From contig CANXME010002518.1 in assembly GCA_948144175.1 (NCBI GenBank), positions 137,479 to 201,478 on the forward strand: a stretch of 64,000 bases of DNA, in the 5' to 3' direction. The notes beneath the pieces are model-generated. The model saw nothing but the letters and a program-made list of their open reading frames with translations. It was not told the origin of the DNA and searched no databases. Source of the DNA: Closterium sp. NIES-65. Its lineage: Eukaryota > Streptophyta > Zygnematophyceae > Desmidiales > Closteriaceae. The position numbers and the translations under genes are program-made. This document shows, piece by piece, positions 49,531-61,263 of this stretch (within the stretch, counting starts at the first letter, position 1; every line of letters starts with the position of its first letter).

Positions 49531-49836
49531 TTAGGGGGAAACCGAGGAAGACATAGGGGATACTGCAGCCAACCTTGTCCGAGTGAGAGCGCGAACGTGA
49601 GCAAGGCAGACACGAAATGCAGCCGCAACTAAATGAGAGACCCACTCCAGCGGTGGGTCGGCATACGAGCGTGAGAAACAAGGCCGCATGTTAAGCTGGT
49701 GCGCGGCGTGGCAGACTGTAAAAGGCCACAGAAAATGGGAGGCATTGACATGGCACATGGGGGTACAAACGATCTCCATGACCAAGCTAATTGCGCCACT
49801 CGGCGACCCCATTCTACGTGGCAAGTCCGCTAGCAT
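49531..49836 (-). pseudogene. copia integrase C-terminal fragment, copy 6
   Basis: The minus strand encodes HFLWPFTVCHAAHQLNMRP, matching HFLWPFAVRYAAHQINLHP of copy 1. FRVCLAHVRALTRTRLA matches FRVWGSRAFVRDLSADKL. Confidence 0.7.
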
Positions 49837-50280
49837 TTAGGACTGGCGGATGACCTTCGCACGACCGAACTGCTCACATAGCTGAACTCACCACCGCGGT
49901 TGGAGTGCGGACGAAGCACAAGACACGCGTGCTAGGCACGGACAGCCACTTGTCACGTGAGGAGAACATCCGGCTGCTCACATAGCTGGCGAGCGTGCAA
50001 ACTATGCAGCTGCTAGCGATGACCTAATGCAACAGCGTGTCAAGCGATAGCACCGCTACGGATGGCAAGATCGTGATGCGCGGTAGTAGCGCAACGAACG
50101 GCAGCAGCGCGAAGAGCGGCCTGGTGACTACCTATCTGGGGTTTGGATTGAGGGGCCGCGGAGGCCTAGTGGGGCGCGAATCGACGGGGCTATAGGGGAG
50201 CCTTAGGGGGCGTGAATCGAGGGGTCTGCGAGGCGCGAAGTGAACCAAACTATTAGATGATTGAAATCGGCGCTACCTAG
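49837..50280 (-). other. decayed copia integrase and leader-like sequence, copy 6
   Basis: 49840-49990 weakly matches integrase on the minus strand. 50100-50250 has GGGGCCGCGGAGG- and GGGGCGCGAATCGA-type units like the family leader. The gag and protease are absent. No open frame of note. Confidence 0.5.
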
Positions 50281-52990
50281 AGCATGAAACCTCGAGTGGA
50301 CTTGCTCACCAAACTTGAATTGTGACTGTTGAAGCATGACACATTGGCTTTGGGGAAGCAAGCGGAGGTGAAAGACATGGGCATGGCCATGTTCAAGGGT
50401 GCTGACAGGAAGGTGGCAGGCCTCAAGAAGGTGCTTTTGGGTGCCCAACCTTGCAGCCAACCTGATTTCCGTGCGGCGGTTGCAAAAGGCCAGCATGGAC
50501 ACGAGCTCGAAGGGTTCCAAGACTTAAGGCTTGGCGAGCAAATTCTATGGAACCTTTACGAGTACATGGATGTCTATAATGAGGTGTGGCAGATTCTTGT
50601 GGTTCTTATGCCTAATGAGAGGCAAGTGGCAGCATGCATCAGCAGCAAGGGTAGAGCGGTTGGTAGCTGCAATAATACGAACGATGATGCCAAGGAGAAT
50701 GAGTCCAAGAAGAGAAATCTTGGAGGGACCAACAAGTTGTAGGATCACAAGGAGATTTGTGGAGCAGCCAAGCAGCAGCAAAAGGGTGAGGAGAACCCCA
50801 AGGCCATATTCAAGGGTGGCGATGGAAAACAGGTGGGCCTCAAGAACGCCCTATGGGCGCCCAACCTTGCTGCCAACCCGATTTCTGTGCGGTAGTTACT
50901 AAAGCGGCGTGGACACGAGCTCGAAGGGTTTTAAGACCTACACCACTAGGCTTGGGAAGCGGATTCTTTGGGTCCTCCATGGACACGAGCTCGAAGGGTT
51001 TTAAGACCTACACTGGTAGGCTTGGGCAGCGGATTCTTTGGGACCTCCATAAGGACTAGGACGTCTACAATGAGATGTGGCAGATTCATATGGTCTCAAT
51101 GCATAAGAAGAGGCAAGTGGCAGCAAGCATCAGCACCAAGGGTGAAGCGGTTTGCAGTGGCAACGACAAGAACACTGACACCAAGGAGAAAGAGTTCAAG
51201 AAGAGCAATTATAGAGGGACCAGCAAGTTGTGTAATCACAAGGAGATTGGTGCAACACCCAAACGGCAGCAAAGGGGTGATGAGAACCCCAAGGCAACAG
51301 CAAAGGAGGAGTACAGGGAGAGCAACTAGGGCACTATTGCGAGTGCCGCGCACTCCAATCCGACTTCTGCTACAGGGGAGTGTGATTGGCTGACCCTGAT
51401 CGGTGACTGGGACATGTGGAATTGCCCATTTTGCAGAAACTAGTGAAGCAAGAGATGGTTGCTGGGATAAGTGTGAAGGGGGGGGGGGAGTGGTGAGATA
51501 CTTGGCTGTCCGACATGCATGCAAGCCAAGTTCAGTCATTTCACATTTTCTAGCTCGGGGACATCGGCTAAGACAGCACTCGATGAGGTGGCGATGGATC
51601 TGGTGGACCCCTTGAAGCTTGGAGCTGATGGGGCTGAGTATTTCCTCACCGTAGTCGATGCTTGCACCCGCATGACTTGGGCATATGTGCTATCCAAGAA
51701 GAGCGATGTGGCTGATACGGTGTGAAGGCGGATTGGTTGCCTACGGTGGAGCGGCAACAAGACCAGCTTGTGAAGGCAATCCGCATTGATCGAGGGGGGG
51801 ATTTCATGAGCAAGGAGTTTTCTATGACGCCGAAGAAGGACAGTATAAGGCACTTCCTTGTCATGCCATACTCCCCTGCAATGAACGGCATTGCCGAGCG
51901 AGCGAACCTTACACTCACGGAGAAGGCTCGTGGTCTACTCATTGAATCCGGGCTACCCGACTATTTCTGACCAGATGAGGTGCGGCATGCTTGTGTGGCC
52001 AATATCAGAGCCTCAACTCATGTGGGAGCAGACAAGTGGGCGGCCTATGAGGAGTGGATAGGCAGGAAACCGAAGGTGGGCATGCTTCGGTTGTTTGGGT
52101 GCATGTGCACGGCACCTGTGCCTAAGCAACTTTGGCACAACAAGCTTGGTGCCAAGGTGATATGGGCGGTGCACTTGAGCATGGCTCAAAACAGCAAAGG
52201 GTGGCTTCTTTTGAACCCATTCACCAAGAAGTTCATGGTGAGCAGGGAGTGCACATTCACGAAGAACCCCGTGTACAAGGATTAGAAGGCGAAAAATGAG
52301 GCGAAGATAGGCGTGCAACTTGATGAGGTGAAGGGATCTGACTTGGAGCATATGGAGCTGCCAATGGAGTTGAGCAGCAGCACCAACATCACAAGGTAAT
52401 CTCCGCTTGAAACTGAGAGAGAGGAGGCCAAGAATGGAGAGGAAGAGGGGGAGGAGGTGCAGCAAGCGAGTCAGCATGCACCCATAATTTTACCTCGTGC
52501 TACAAGTGCTCCTCAGATTCGAGAGCATTCAAGTCCCTGCGCCTGAGGAGGAAGGAAAGGGCAAGAAGAAATTGCAAGCCCCCAATAGGCTGAGGTATGG
52601 TGCGGCAGGAAGGCCAGTCAAGTCAGCCTTGACCGGAGCAGCGCTCATAATTGGAGACGACGAGGAGAGTGAAGGCGAGAAATGTGCCTTTGCGTTCTTC
52701 TCTCCGGTGGAAATGCCTGGGGAACCAGCAACTCGTAAGAAGACCTTAGAGAGTAGCGATGCTGAGGAGTGGAAGAAGGCCAAGGATATTGAGATGGAGA
52801 GTATCAAAGAGAAGGACATGTGTGAATTGGTGGAGCTATCGGAGGGGCGTAAGGCACTTACGTCCAAGTGGCGCTGACTGGAAAATCGAGCGCTACAAGT
52901 CTAGGCTTGTGGCCAAGGGGTATGAGAAGAAGGAGAAGGTGGACTTCAACGTGTTTTTTCCTATAGTGAAGCCCAAAACACTGCAAACTC
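50281..52990 (+). pseudogene. copia pol fragment: protease tail, integrase, RT N-terminus
   Basis: Readable pieces are AEVKDMGMAMFKG (50360s), AEYFLTVVDACTRMTWAYVLSKKSD (51635-51710), RIDRGGDFMSKEF with GGDF for GGEF, MPYSPAMNGIAERANLTLTEKARG (51860-51930), GRKPKVGMLRLFGCMC, AFAFFSPVEMPGEPAT and KIERYKSRLVAKGYEKKEKVDF. The RT ends before its catalytic box, at the LTR join. All have close counterparts in 57900-60100 on the other strand. Confidence 0.8.
50911..51050 (+). repeat. 70-bp tandem duplication inside a larger repeat of the protease tail
   Basis: GGACACGAGCTCGAAGGG recurs at 50911 and 50981 (period 70) and, less exactly, at 50496. A wider segment near 50384-50560 is repeated at about 50799-50990. 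Confidence 0.75.
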
Positions 52991-53037
52991 TCCTCACAGG
53001 GGCTGCCAACGTGTTTTCTCCTATAGTGTTTTTTTTT

Positions 53038-53652
53038 CTAGTCGCGTGTCAAGTCGTCGTTTGCGTGTTATATGCATTTTCTATTTTGACTTGTATCAAA
53101 CTTTCGGCGTGTCGCATGTGCTTACAGCAAGCTTCTCTAAGGAATCAAGGAGGGATTTTGTAATGAAGAACCAGAGCTTGGGTTTCACAATTCTAGTGAT
53201 GTTGGAGGTCGCCAAAACGGTAAATATCACGATAGTAAAAATAGTTGTATTGCATTGTGTAGTGTGGCATTTCTCTTGGTGTAGGCCCTTGTGGTGAGAA
53301 GTTTCGAGACCCTTCAGGGTTGGGTGTGGCATTTCTGGAACTTGGCTCTTGGGGGTTTGTAGAGGCTGTGAATCTTTCCGAACTCGAACTTCTTCCTAAC
53401 ATATGCTCTATTACCTTAGTGTTGTTTGACATCCATTCGCTCAAACTAAGATCAAGCCGTCAATCCTTTATCAAGTCGAGTGATTCAAATTTCCTAATGT
53501 AGAAGAGATCAAGATGCCGCAAATCAAAGTTACATAACATCATTCCATGTAGTAGTTAGTCTGCTATCATTGTTTAAACATGCTCTACCGAAATTTGTTT
53601 GTGCACTCTCTATTTTGTTTAAGACACATTTAAGGCTTTTCTGACTATAACA
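53038..53652 (+). repeat. partial 3' LTR of degenerate family 2 copia
   Basis: From CTAGTCGCGTGTCAAGTCG to GACTATAACA it follows 12015-12664 with many changes. The first 170 or so bases of the LTR are missing. Confidence 0.7.
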
Positions 53653-54180
53653 AGATCTAATAAAGCCAGGTGGACAGTGGAGCTAGATCTGCTTATACAG
53701 ACTACCCTGAATTCAAATGAGTGCAGCTCGTAGTCGCGCTTTGCTGCGATGTGCATCAAATTTCGGACAATCTTTGGGGTGGGGGAGAAGGTCCAAAAGA
53801 AGTCTACCCCCTCTCGCTGACTTATGCCTCTAGCCACATAATGCACCTTGAAGACAGGTAGCGCTCGAGGTGGGCGCTCCAGGTGGCCGCTTCACCTTGA
53901 AGATCTAAATGCCATCAACTACGTTCTCCCGTGGAGGGGGAACTCCGGCGAACTAGGTGTCTGTGGACCTCCAAGATGCCATCTTTGTGTCCATGGCCGC
54001 TATCCGCAGAGAGGCCCTGTGTCCTGACACTGCCTCAGCATAGGTCCGAGGAGTCAAGATCTCAATAGCATCTAGGTCACCCGCAGGGGCTAGCAGCAAG
54101 GCACAGAGGTGAGGAGTAGATGCTGTAAGGAAAGCCAACTCAAAGTGCCTGTCCTCTAGGACCTCCAAGCCAAAGGCAGG
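53653..54180 (-). pseudogene. copia RT N-terminal fragment, copy 7
   Basis: LTPRTYAEAVSGHRASLRIAAMDTKMASWRSTDT matches the RT start of copy 5 (pieces quoted under 20 in series: SYAEAIEGPY there). HYVARGISQREGVDFFWTF and HIAAKRDYELHSFEF follow. It is disrupted after that. Confidence 0.7.
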
Positions 54181-54839
54181 AGCACCTCGAGGGACTGAGG
54201 AGGAGCAGGAGCAGACACCAGCTGAGTGGCTTAGTCAAGGCGGTGGGTGGAGGAAAATTCAGTGACAGTAGCGACAAGAGCCAAGACAGACGACCAACGA
54301 GCAGTAGTGTTAGTAACAAGGGAGGGAGGGATACGAGGGGCCGTATGGCGAGCAGCACGGAGAAATTCGGACCTGGAGGGGGTGAGACAGAGACCGCTGA
54401 GGAGGCAACGGTCGAATAGGAGGTGAGAAATGAATGGGGAAGAAAATGGAGGCCCATAGGGTGAAATCCAGGAATAGGAGACGAGGCACGAGAATAAGGG
54501 GCACTACGAGTGGTTCAGGGAGAAGCGTCACGCGACGGGTCAAGAAGGAGAGGGGGAGACACCGGAGAACAGGGAGAAAAACAAGCCGAAGACGTGTCTG
54601 GGAGAGGAAGTGGTGAGGAGGGAGAAGAACTGTCAGTGGAAGGCCAAGGAAGGCCAAGTACAACAAGGCACGACTGTTGTGGCTGCTGCTGCTGTGGCCG
54701 CAGCTGCTGCTGGTACAGAAGTTTCGCTGAACGTCGAGGGCCCACAGCACCCTCAGGGTCCACACCTCAAGTGTTACCCCCAGAAGCAGCACCCCCAGGG
54801 TCCGCACCCTTCACCTCTTGCACCCCCAGGGTCCACACC

Positions 54840-55612
54840 TGTTGGATGCACGTCATCCTGAGTGCATGTCATCCTAACGTCCTGCCGAGTGCTCATGCTA
54901 TTCATACGTGCATTGTTTGCATGAGCATATGTCATTGTGCATGGCTGTTGGATATTATCATCTCTGTGTTTTTCTCCAAGTTTAAATGCTTGATCATGCA
55001 GGAGAACTCCAGAGCTTTCCAACGATACCAAGATCACCTTATTCCGACCAAGATCGCCCAAGTTACAAGATCTCCAAGACTTGGATTTCTTTTTACCTTT
55101 TGGGGTTATATCTAATTTGGGTGATTACTTGGACATGACTAAAAATGGATCTTTGGTTGGGTGGTTAAGGAAGACAACTTTGACTTTTGGATTGGGGTGG
55201 CTAGAAGTTTCTAGCATGGGTTGCAAATGTTGCAACACCTAGGCAAAATCCAACTAGATTGGATTTTGCATGTGACACTTCAAGGACCTCATGATGAGGG
55301 TTGCATCCTTGATACTAGGAAGGTTCCTACCAACCTTCCCTAGCTCTTGGAGAACCCCTTCCCTCTCATGGTTCTCTTGGAAGTCCCCAACTCCAACTTC
55401 CTATGCCCTAATGCTCGTACTTCCTCCACCTTTCTAGTTATGCGGCTGCTGGACTTTTTCACTTGGTTCTCACTCTATAGACCATCTTAACAAAATGATG
55501 TAACTTGGAGATGGTAGCTAAGCCTAAGGCGCAACATCCTACCGAACGGATTTGCGTTTAGTTGAGAAATGAGTTCATCGTAAGCTCTCAAAGTGACGGA
55601 TCCTGAACAACA
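54840..55612. repeat. probable solo LTR (about 773 bp), second unidentified family
   Basis: AT-rich non-coding block starting TGTTGGATGC and ending TGAACAACA, with flanks ACACC and ACAGC (four of five match). Outside it, both sides continue the copia copy 7 linker. Ends could shift by three bases because of the CAACAACA run. Confidence 0.5.
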
Positions 55613-55633
55613 ACAGCGACCGGTCGCTACGAC

Positions 55634-56462
55634 TGTTATAGTCACAAGAGGCTCCAATGTGCCTAAAACGAAAGATAGAGTGCACAGCCGGATTTCTGCA
55701 CAGCGGCTTCAAACGTTCATAGCGTTCTGGTCACAACTTCAAATGACCTGATTCAACTTGGATCTGGAGCGTCTCAACGTCGCCTACAATAGGCAATTTA
55801 GATCGCACAATTTCACCAAGTATTGACGACACAGTGTCGGTTTGAACGAACGGCACTATGGCAGCCACTATAGTCTTAGAACACAAAATAGGAAGAGATA
55901 TGAAGAGTTACGAGTTGGGAATGACTCCCAGCTCCTACAAACCCCAAGAGCCGAGGTACAGTGATGTGGAACAGTGCCACACTGTCCCCAACCACGAAGG
56001 GTCTCGAAACTACCCTTCACTAGGGCCTACACCAAGTGAAATGTTACACTACACAAAGTAATGTAACTATCTTCAATATCTTGAGGTGTACCCTTTTGGC
56101 GAGCTTCGAAATCACTTGAGGCTTGACACCAAGGCTCGGGCTCTTCATCACAAACTCATCCTTGAGTTCTTGATGGGTCTGCTGCACACACCTGCGACAC
56201 ACCGAACGTTCGACACAGGACAAAATAGAAACCGCGCACGACAAAATAGAAACCGCGCGCGAGACACAAACGACCGCGTAACACGGGTCTAGCGATAACT
56301 CGCTATTGACTCAACACACACACTCGACATCATGACTCAACATTCATACACAATTATAAGCATGAAATATATATTATCCCATGCCCTCATACCATTCCAT
56401 ACACACACACATGCATGCACACGGACAACAAGCCGAGTGCAAACCATAGGGTTGCACCAACA
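55634..56462 (-). repeat. 3' LTR of family 2 copia
   Basis: The plus strand reads TGTTATAGTCAC...TTGCACCAACA. The adjacent AACCCCCCCTCGG is the complement of the polypurine tract. Confidence 0.95.
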
Positions 56463-56503
56463 AACCCCCCCTCGGATTGTTGGCCTTAGGATATGTTGCT
56501 CTC

Positions 56504-57010
56504 TCAGTTCAGAGCCATCCCAGCCAGCTTGCAACACTTCCAATGCTGCTGCTCCACCAGCCTCTTGGTCATCATGTCAGCCGGCTGCCCCGTGGTCTTC
56601 ACGTACCGCAACTCAACTTCACCCGCGGTCACCATGCTCCTTGTCCAATGCCACTTCACCCTCATGTGCTTTGTGAGTCCATGCAACACAGGGTTCTTAG
56701 CAAGAGCAATGGCACCCTGGCTGTCACAGTAGAGTGGGGTAGGTCCTTGCTGCTCCTCCCCCAATTCAGCCAACAAACGCCGCTGCCACACAATCTCCCG
56801 TACGGCACGGAAGAGTGCCATGTACTCGGACTCCACCGAGCTCAAAGCTTGGTCAACCTGCTTCTTGCTCTCCCAAGCAGTTGGGCCTCCACCAACACAG
56901 CATATGAAGCCTCCCACACTTGTCATGTCCTCTGGTTCCGATGCATATGACGCATCCGAGTAGGCGGTGAGGAACAAACGCCCGGGCCTCAACACCATCC
57001 GCGCCCTTTT
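56504..57010 (-). pseudogene. family 2 copia RNase H (frameshifted from RT)
   Basis: AYSDASYASEPEDMTSVGG (first Asp), SSVESEYMALF (Glu), YCDSQGAIALAKNP (Asp) and RYVKTTGQPADMMTKRL close the polyprotein at TGA 56504-56506. The reading frame differs from the upstream pol by one base lost or gained near 57000-57030. Confidence 0.9.
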
Positions 57011-60000
57011 GGCGCCTTTGTGCCGCCGCCGAGTATTGCAGCCCAACGGTCGGTGTTTGGCCAAGATACTTGGCCACCCTCATTCCAGCTGCTACCTGCT
57101 CCTCATTAGGGCATTGCAAAACCCTAGCCAGCTGCCCGGTGGCAAACGCGACGTCCGGTCGGGTGTTTACCGCCGCATACATGAGGCTGCCCACCAACGA
57201 GTGAAATCGGCGCCTCTCCTCTTCTCCAACGCTCTCCTCCTCTGGCCCCTTCACACACTTGAACCCAGAGGGAAAGGGAGTAGCCACATGACCTTCACTC
57301 TGGCCGAAGTTGGCAGCCAACGCCTCTAGGTACTTCCGTTGGTGCACTCGCATGCTCCGCTTCTCCACGTCTCGTTCGATGTGGAGCCCAAGGTAGAAGT
57401 TCACGTCGCCAAGGGACTTGCACTTGAACTTGTCATGCAGCTTCAGCATCACCTCCTTCACAAGGTCAGAGGAGGGTGAGAATATGAGAATGTCATCCAC
57501 ATAAACCACCATGAAGCTCCTCTGCTCCCCCTCGCCAAGCATGAACAAGGAGTGATCGGCCGTTGAGGGAGTGAAGCAGATCTCCTCCAACACTTCGCGC
57601 AGCTTCATGTACCATTGCCTAGGGGCCTGCTTCAGCCCATAGAGGGCCTTCTTCAGCTTCCACACTCTGCCACTACCATCATCAAACCCCTCTGGCTGCG
57701 CCATAAAAATCTCCTCCTCAAGGATGCCGTTAAGGAATGCCGTTACGATGTCCATTTGTTTAACTACCCATCCTTTGATGGCGGCTCCCGCGAATAGGGT
57801 TCGCAGCGTCGTCGGCTTCACCACAGGAGCAAACAGCTCCTTGAAGTCCACCTTCTCCTTCTGCTGGTACCCCTTGGCTACAAGCCTAGACTTGTAGCGC
57901 TCGATCTTGCCGTCGGCATCCGACTTGATTTTGAAGAGCCACTTGGACGTTATCGCCGTACGCCCCTCCGGTAGCTCCACCAATTCAAACGTGTCATTCT
58001 CCTTGATGCTCTTCAGCTCACTCTCCATGGCCTTCTTCCACTCCTCAGCATCACTACTCTCCAAAGCCTCCTTGAGAGTTGCTGGTTCTCCCGGCATCTC
58101 CACCGGAGAGAAGAACGCGAAGGCACACTCCTCGTAGTCACTCTCCTCGTCGTCTCCGACCATCATTGCCGCTCCGGCCAGGGCTGTCTTGCCCTGCTTT
58201 CCCAGCGCATCATAGGTCAGCCTATTAGGGGGTTGAACTCTCCTCTTCCCCCTTCCTTCCTCCTCAGCTGCAGGGACTTGAAGGCCTTGGCGTTGCTGCG
58301 GTGTGGCTCGATTCCGTGGAGCACTTGTATTGCGGGAAGGGAGTGACGGTGCACGCTCGCTCACTTGCTGCACCTCCTCCTCTTCTTCCTCTGCATCATT
58401 GGCCTCCTCTCCCCCATTCACAAGGGAAGATTGCCTTGTGGTAGTGCTGCCGCTGCTCAGCTCCAAAGGCAGCTCCACATGCTCCAAACCGGAACTCTTC
58501 ACCTCCCCAAACCGCACGCCTATCTTCGCCTCATTCTCCGCCTTCCAATCCTTGTACATGAAGTTCTCCATGAACTTGCAGTCCCTGCTCACCAAGAACT
58601 TCTTGGTGAATGGGTCCCAAAGAAGCCATCCCTTGCTGTTTTGAGCCATGCCCAAGTGCACGGCCCACACCGCCTTGGCACCAAGCTTGTTGTGCCGAAG
58701 ATGCTTAGGCACGAGCGCTATGCACATGCACCCAAACACCCGAAGCATATCCACCTTTGGCTTCCTTCCTAGCCACTCCACATAGGGCACCCATTTGTCT
58801 GCTCCTACATGAGTCAAGGCTCTGTTCTTGGCCACACACGCACTCCGCACCGCATCAGGCCAGAAATAGTCGGGTAGCCCGGCTTCAATTAGCAACCCAC
58901 GTGCCGCCTCCGTGATTGTGCGGTTCGCTCGCTCGGCGATGCCGTTCATTGCAGGGGAGTATGGCATGGTGAGGGAGTGCCGAATACCATTCTTCTTCAG
59001 CCACAACCCAAACTCCTTGCTCAGGAACTCTCCCCCTCGATCGGTGCGGATTGACTTGACTAGACGGTCTTGTTGCCGCTCCACCATCGGGAACCAATCC
59101 GTCTTCAACGTTTCAGCCACATCGCTCTTCCTGGCCAGCACGTACACCCAAGTCATACGGGTGTAGACGTCCACAATAGTGAGGAAGTACTCAGCTCCAG
59201 CAGCTCCAAGCTTCAGGGGGCCCTCCACGTCCATCACCACCTCATCAAGTGGTGCCTTAGCTGTTGCCTCCGAACTAGAGAATGGGAAACGGGTGAACTT
59301 GGCTTGCATGCACGTCGGGCAGCCAAGTACCTCATCGGGCTCCCCCTTCACACGTATGCCAGCAACCATCTCATTCTTCACTAGCTGCTGCAAGATGGGC
59401 AGGGCCACATGCCCCATGCGCCGATGCAAGGTGAGCCAATCACACTCCCCCGTAGCCGAAGTTGGATTGGAGAATGCCGCGCTCGCAATAGCGCCCCACA
59501 TACTCTCTCCGTAGTCCTCCTCCGTTGCTGCCTCGGGGTTCTCCTCACCCTTTTGCTGCTCCTTGGCTGCTGCACCTCTCTCCATAGGTTCACCAAGCTT
59601 GCTGGTCCCTCCAGGTTTTCTCTTCTTGAGCTCAATCTCCTTAGCGCGACCGTTCGCGCCATCGTCGCTACCGACCGCTCCATCCTTGGTGCTGATGCTT
59701 GCTGCCACTTGCCTCTCCTTAGGCATAGGGACCACTGGGATCTGCCACATCTCGTTGTAGACATCCTTGTCCTCATGAAGGTCCCAGAGAATTCGATCGC
59801 CAAGCCTTGCGGTGTAGGTCTTGGCTCCCTTCGAGTTCGTGTCCATGCCGGCCTTTGCCAACCGCCGCACGGAAATCAGGTTTGCAGCAAGGCTGGGCAC
59901 CCAAAGCACGTTCTTGAGGCCCACCATCTTCCCATCAGAACCCTTGAACATGGCCTTCCCCATGCCTTTCACCTCAGCTCGCTGCCCCAAAGCCGATGTG

Positions 60001-60371
60001 ACATGCTTCACCGGTGACGGCTCGAGTTCGGTGAGCAAGTCCGGGCGAGGTGTCATGCTATAGGTTGCGCCACTATCAATCACCCAGTAGTCCAGGGGGT
60101 GTAGGGTCACCTTCCCCACAGCTGCTGGCTCCTCAAAGCCTTCATCCTTCTCTGGACCAGCCGGTGCTTGCGTCGACACGAAGTAGAATAGACCCGGGTA
60201 TCGATCGTCGCTCGGGTCCTTGTCGTTGTCTCCGCTCTTCATGTTTGCAGCTCCGCCACCGCGACCGCCACGGCCTCCACGGCCTCGTCCTCTCCCTCCT
60301 CCTGCTCCTCTACCCTCTTGGCCTTGAGCAGGGGTCCAACCATCAGGGATTTTGTAGCAGTCGCGCCACAT
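57011..60371 (-). CDS. family 2 copia pol: protease, integrase, reverse transcriptase
   Basis: The uninterrupted frame from 60371 carries DSGATYS at residues 99-105 (protease). LHRRMGH and CPTC form the pre-integrase zinc domain. The integrase core shows DVEGPLKL, RTDRGGEFLSKEF and NGIAERANR. A linker contains EEEGRGKRRVQPPNRL. The reverse transcriptase shows WKKAMESELKSI, FAPVVKPTTLR, MDIVTAFLNG, LYGLKQAPRQW and YVDDILIFSPS, then LVGSLMYAAVNTRPD. The frame extends upstream past the Met into the zinc knuckle. All catalytic residues appear present. It continues into RNase H only by a frameshift. Confidence 0.94.
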
Positions 60372-61190
60372 GTGTCCGCTCTTGTGGCAATAGTGACACT
60401 CGCCGTCGAATCGGCCGCGACCGCGTCCGTAGCTCTTGTCGTCGCTGCCGTAACCGCCACTCCCGCGGCCTCCCCGAAGTTGCTGCCACCAAACCTTCCT
60501 CCCCCTCGTCCTCTGCCTCTTCCTCGACCATATCCTCGGCCGATGCTCGCTGCCCCAGCGCCATCCGCACTCGCCAACTCACGGCGGCGGAAATCCTCTT
60601 GAAGGATAGCCCGCTTCACGTCTTCGAGCGAGAGGTGGGGCAAGTCGCGATTCAGGTTGATGATGAGCGAGGACCATGATTCGGGGAGTAGGGCCAGCAA
60701 CTTGGTCTTCTTTTGGAGCTCACTATAGTTCAAATCCGCTCCCTCAAGCCGCGTCAACAAGTCGAAGAATTTCTGCACCCCTTCTTCAACCGCTTCATCC
60801 TCTTCAATTCGTAACGTCGCCATTTGCCGTTCCAACACCACAGCTACCGCCGCTGTTGCAGGAGCGTGTACACCCCTTGAGAGCAGCCCATGCTTTTGGT
60901 CCCTTCTCTGGTTCACGCTGGAAAGGCTTGATGTGACGGATTTGGCTGCTCCCCAACGCTTGCCAAGTAGGAGGTAGCCTTGTGCGCTCTTCCGCACCCA
61001 CGGGCTCTTCTCCGGGTCGTTCTCGGGACGCTTCTCCGTTCCTTCCATCACCTCCAACAGGTCATAGTGGTCAAATATGTTCTCCATTCTGAAGGACCAC
61101 TCAGCAAAGTTGTCACCATTGAACTTGTCAAGGCCAAATACTCTAGGCTCATCCCTAGATGGGCCAACACTTGGTTGCACGGGCGCCATG
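60372..61190 (-). pseudogene. family 2 copia gag with zinc knuckle (three indels)
   Basis: The start is probably Met 61190 (MAPVQPSVGPSRDEPRVFG). It continues GLDKFNGDNFAEWSFRMEN, then reads out of frame between about 60965 and 60873, where two opposite single-base indels occur relative to 12700-13200. It is then in frame again (LERQMATLRIEEDEAVEEG, LLALLPESWSSLI). Near 60480 another indel shifts the Gly/Arg-rich tail. The CCHC knuckle CHYCHKSGHMWRDC (about 60360-60400) lies in the pol frame. Confidence 0.88.
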
Positions 61191-61251
61191 GTTGAATCAC
61201 GGGGTTGGCCTTTCCTCAGGTCCAGCCATTGTCGAAACTGCTCCAAGGGGC

Positions 61252-61263
61252 TCTGATACCACT
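61252..61263 (-). promoter_or_regulatory. primer-binding site region of family 2 copia
   Basis: The minus strand reads AGTGGTATCAGAGCCCC after the LTR end. The exact TGGTATCAGAGC complement spans about 61250-61261. Confidence 0.9.

Larger units (their letters stand above)
46484..50280 (-). mobile_element. degenerate copia, small-LTR family, copy 6 (with a solo LTR inside)
   Basis: Minus-strand order from right to left: integrase C-terminus (49531-49836), linker (48524-49530 and 47346-47660), reverse transcriptase start (46866-47345), then an RT-RNase H fusion (46530-46865) in which the RT palm is deleted. All parts are riddled with stops and indels. It resembles copies 1, 4 and 5 at roughly half of residues in the better parts. 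No LTR was found. Confidence 0.75.
50281..53652 (+). mobile_element. degenerate plus-strand copia, family 2 (protease to RT, then partial LTR)
   Basis: It starts abruptly in the protease (RVDLLTKLEL matches RPDLLTELEP of 55634-62093). It continues through integrase (51400-52300) and the RT start (52500-52980) and then joins a partial LTR (53038-53652). Multiple stops, internal duplications and a missing 5' end show an old fragment. Confidence 0.8.
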
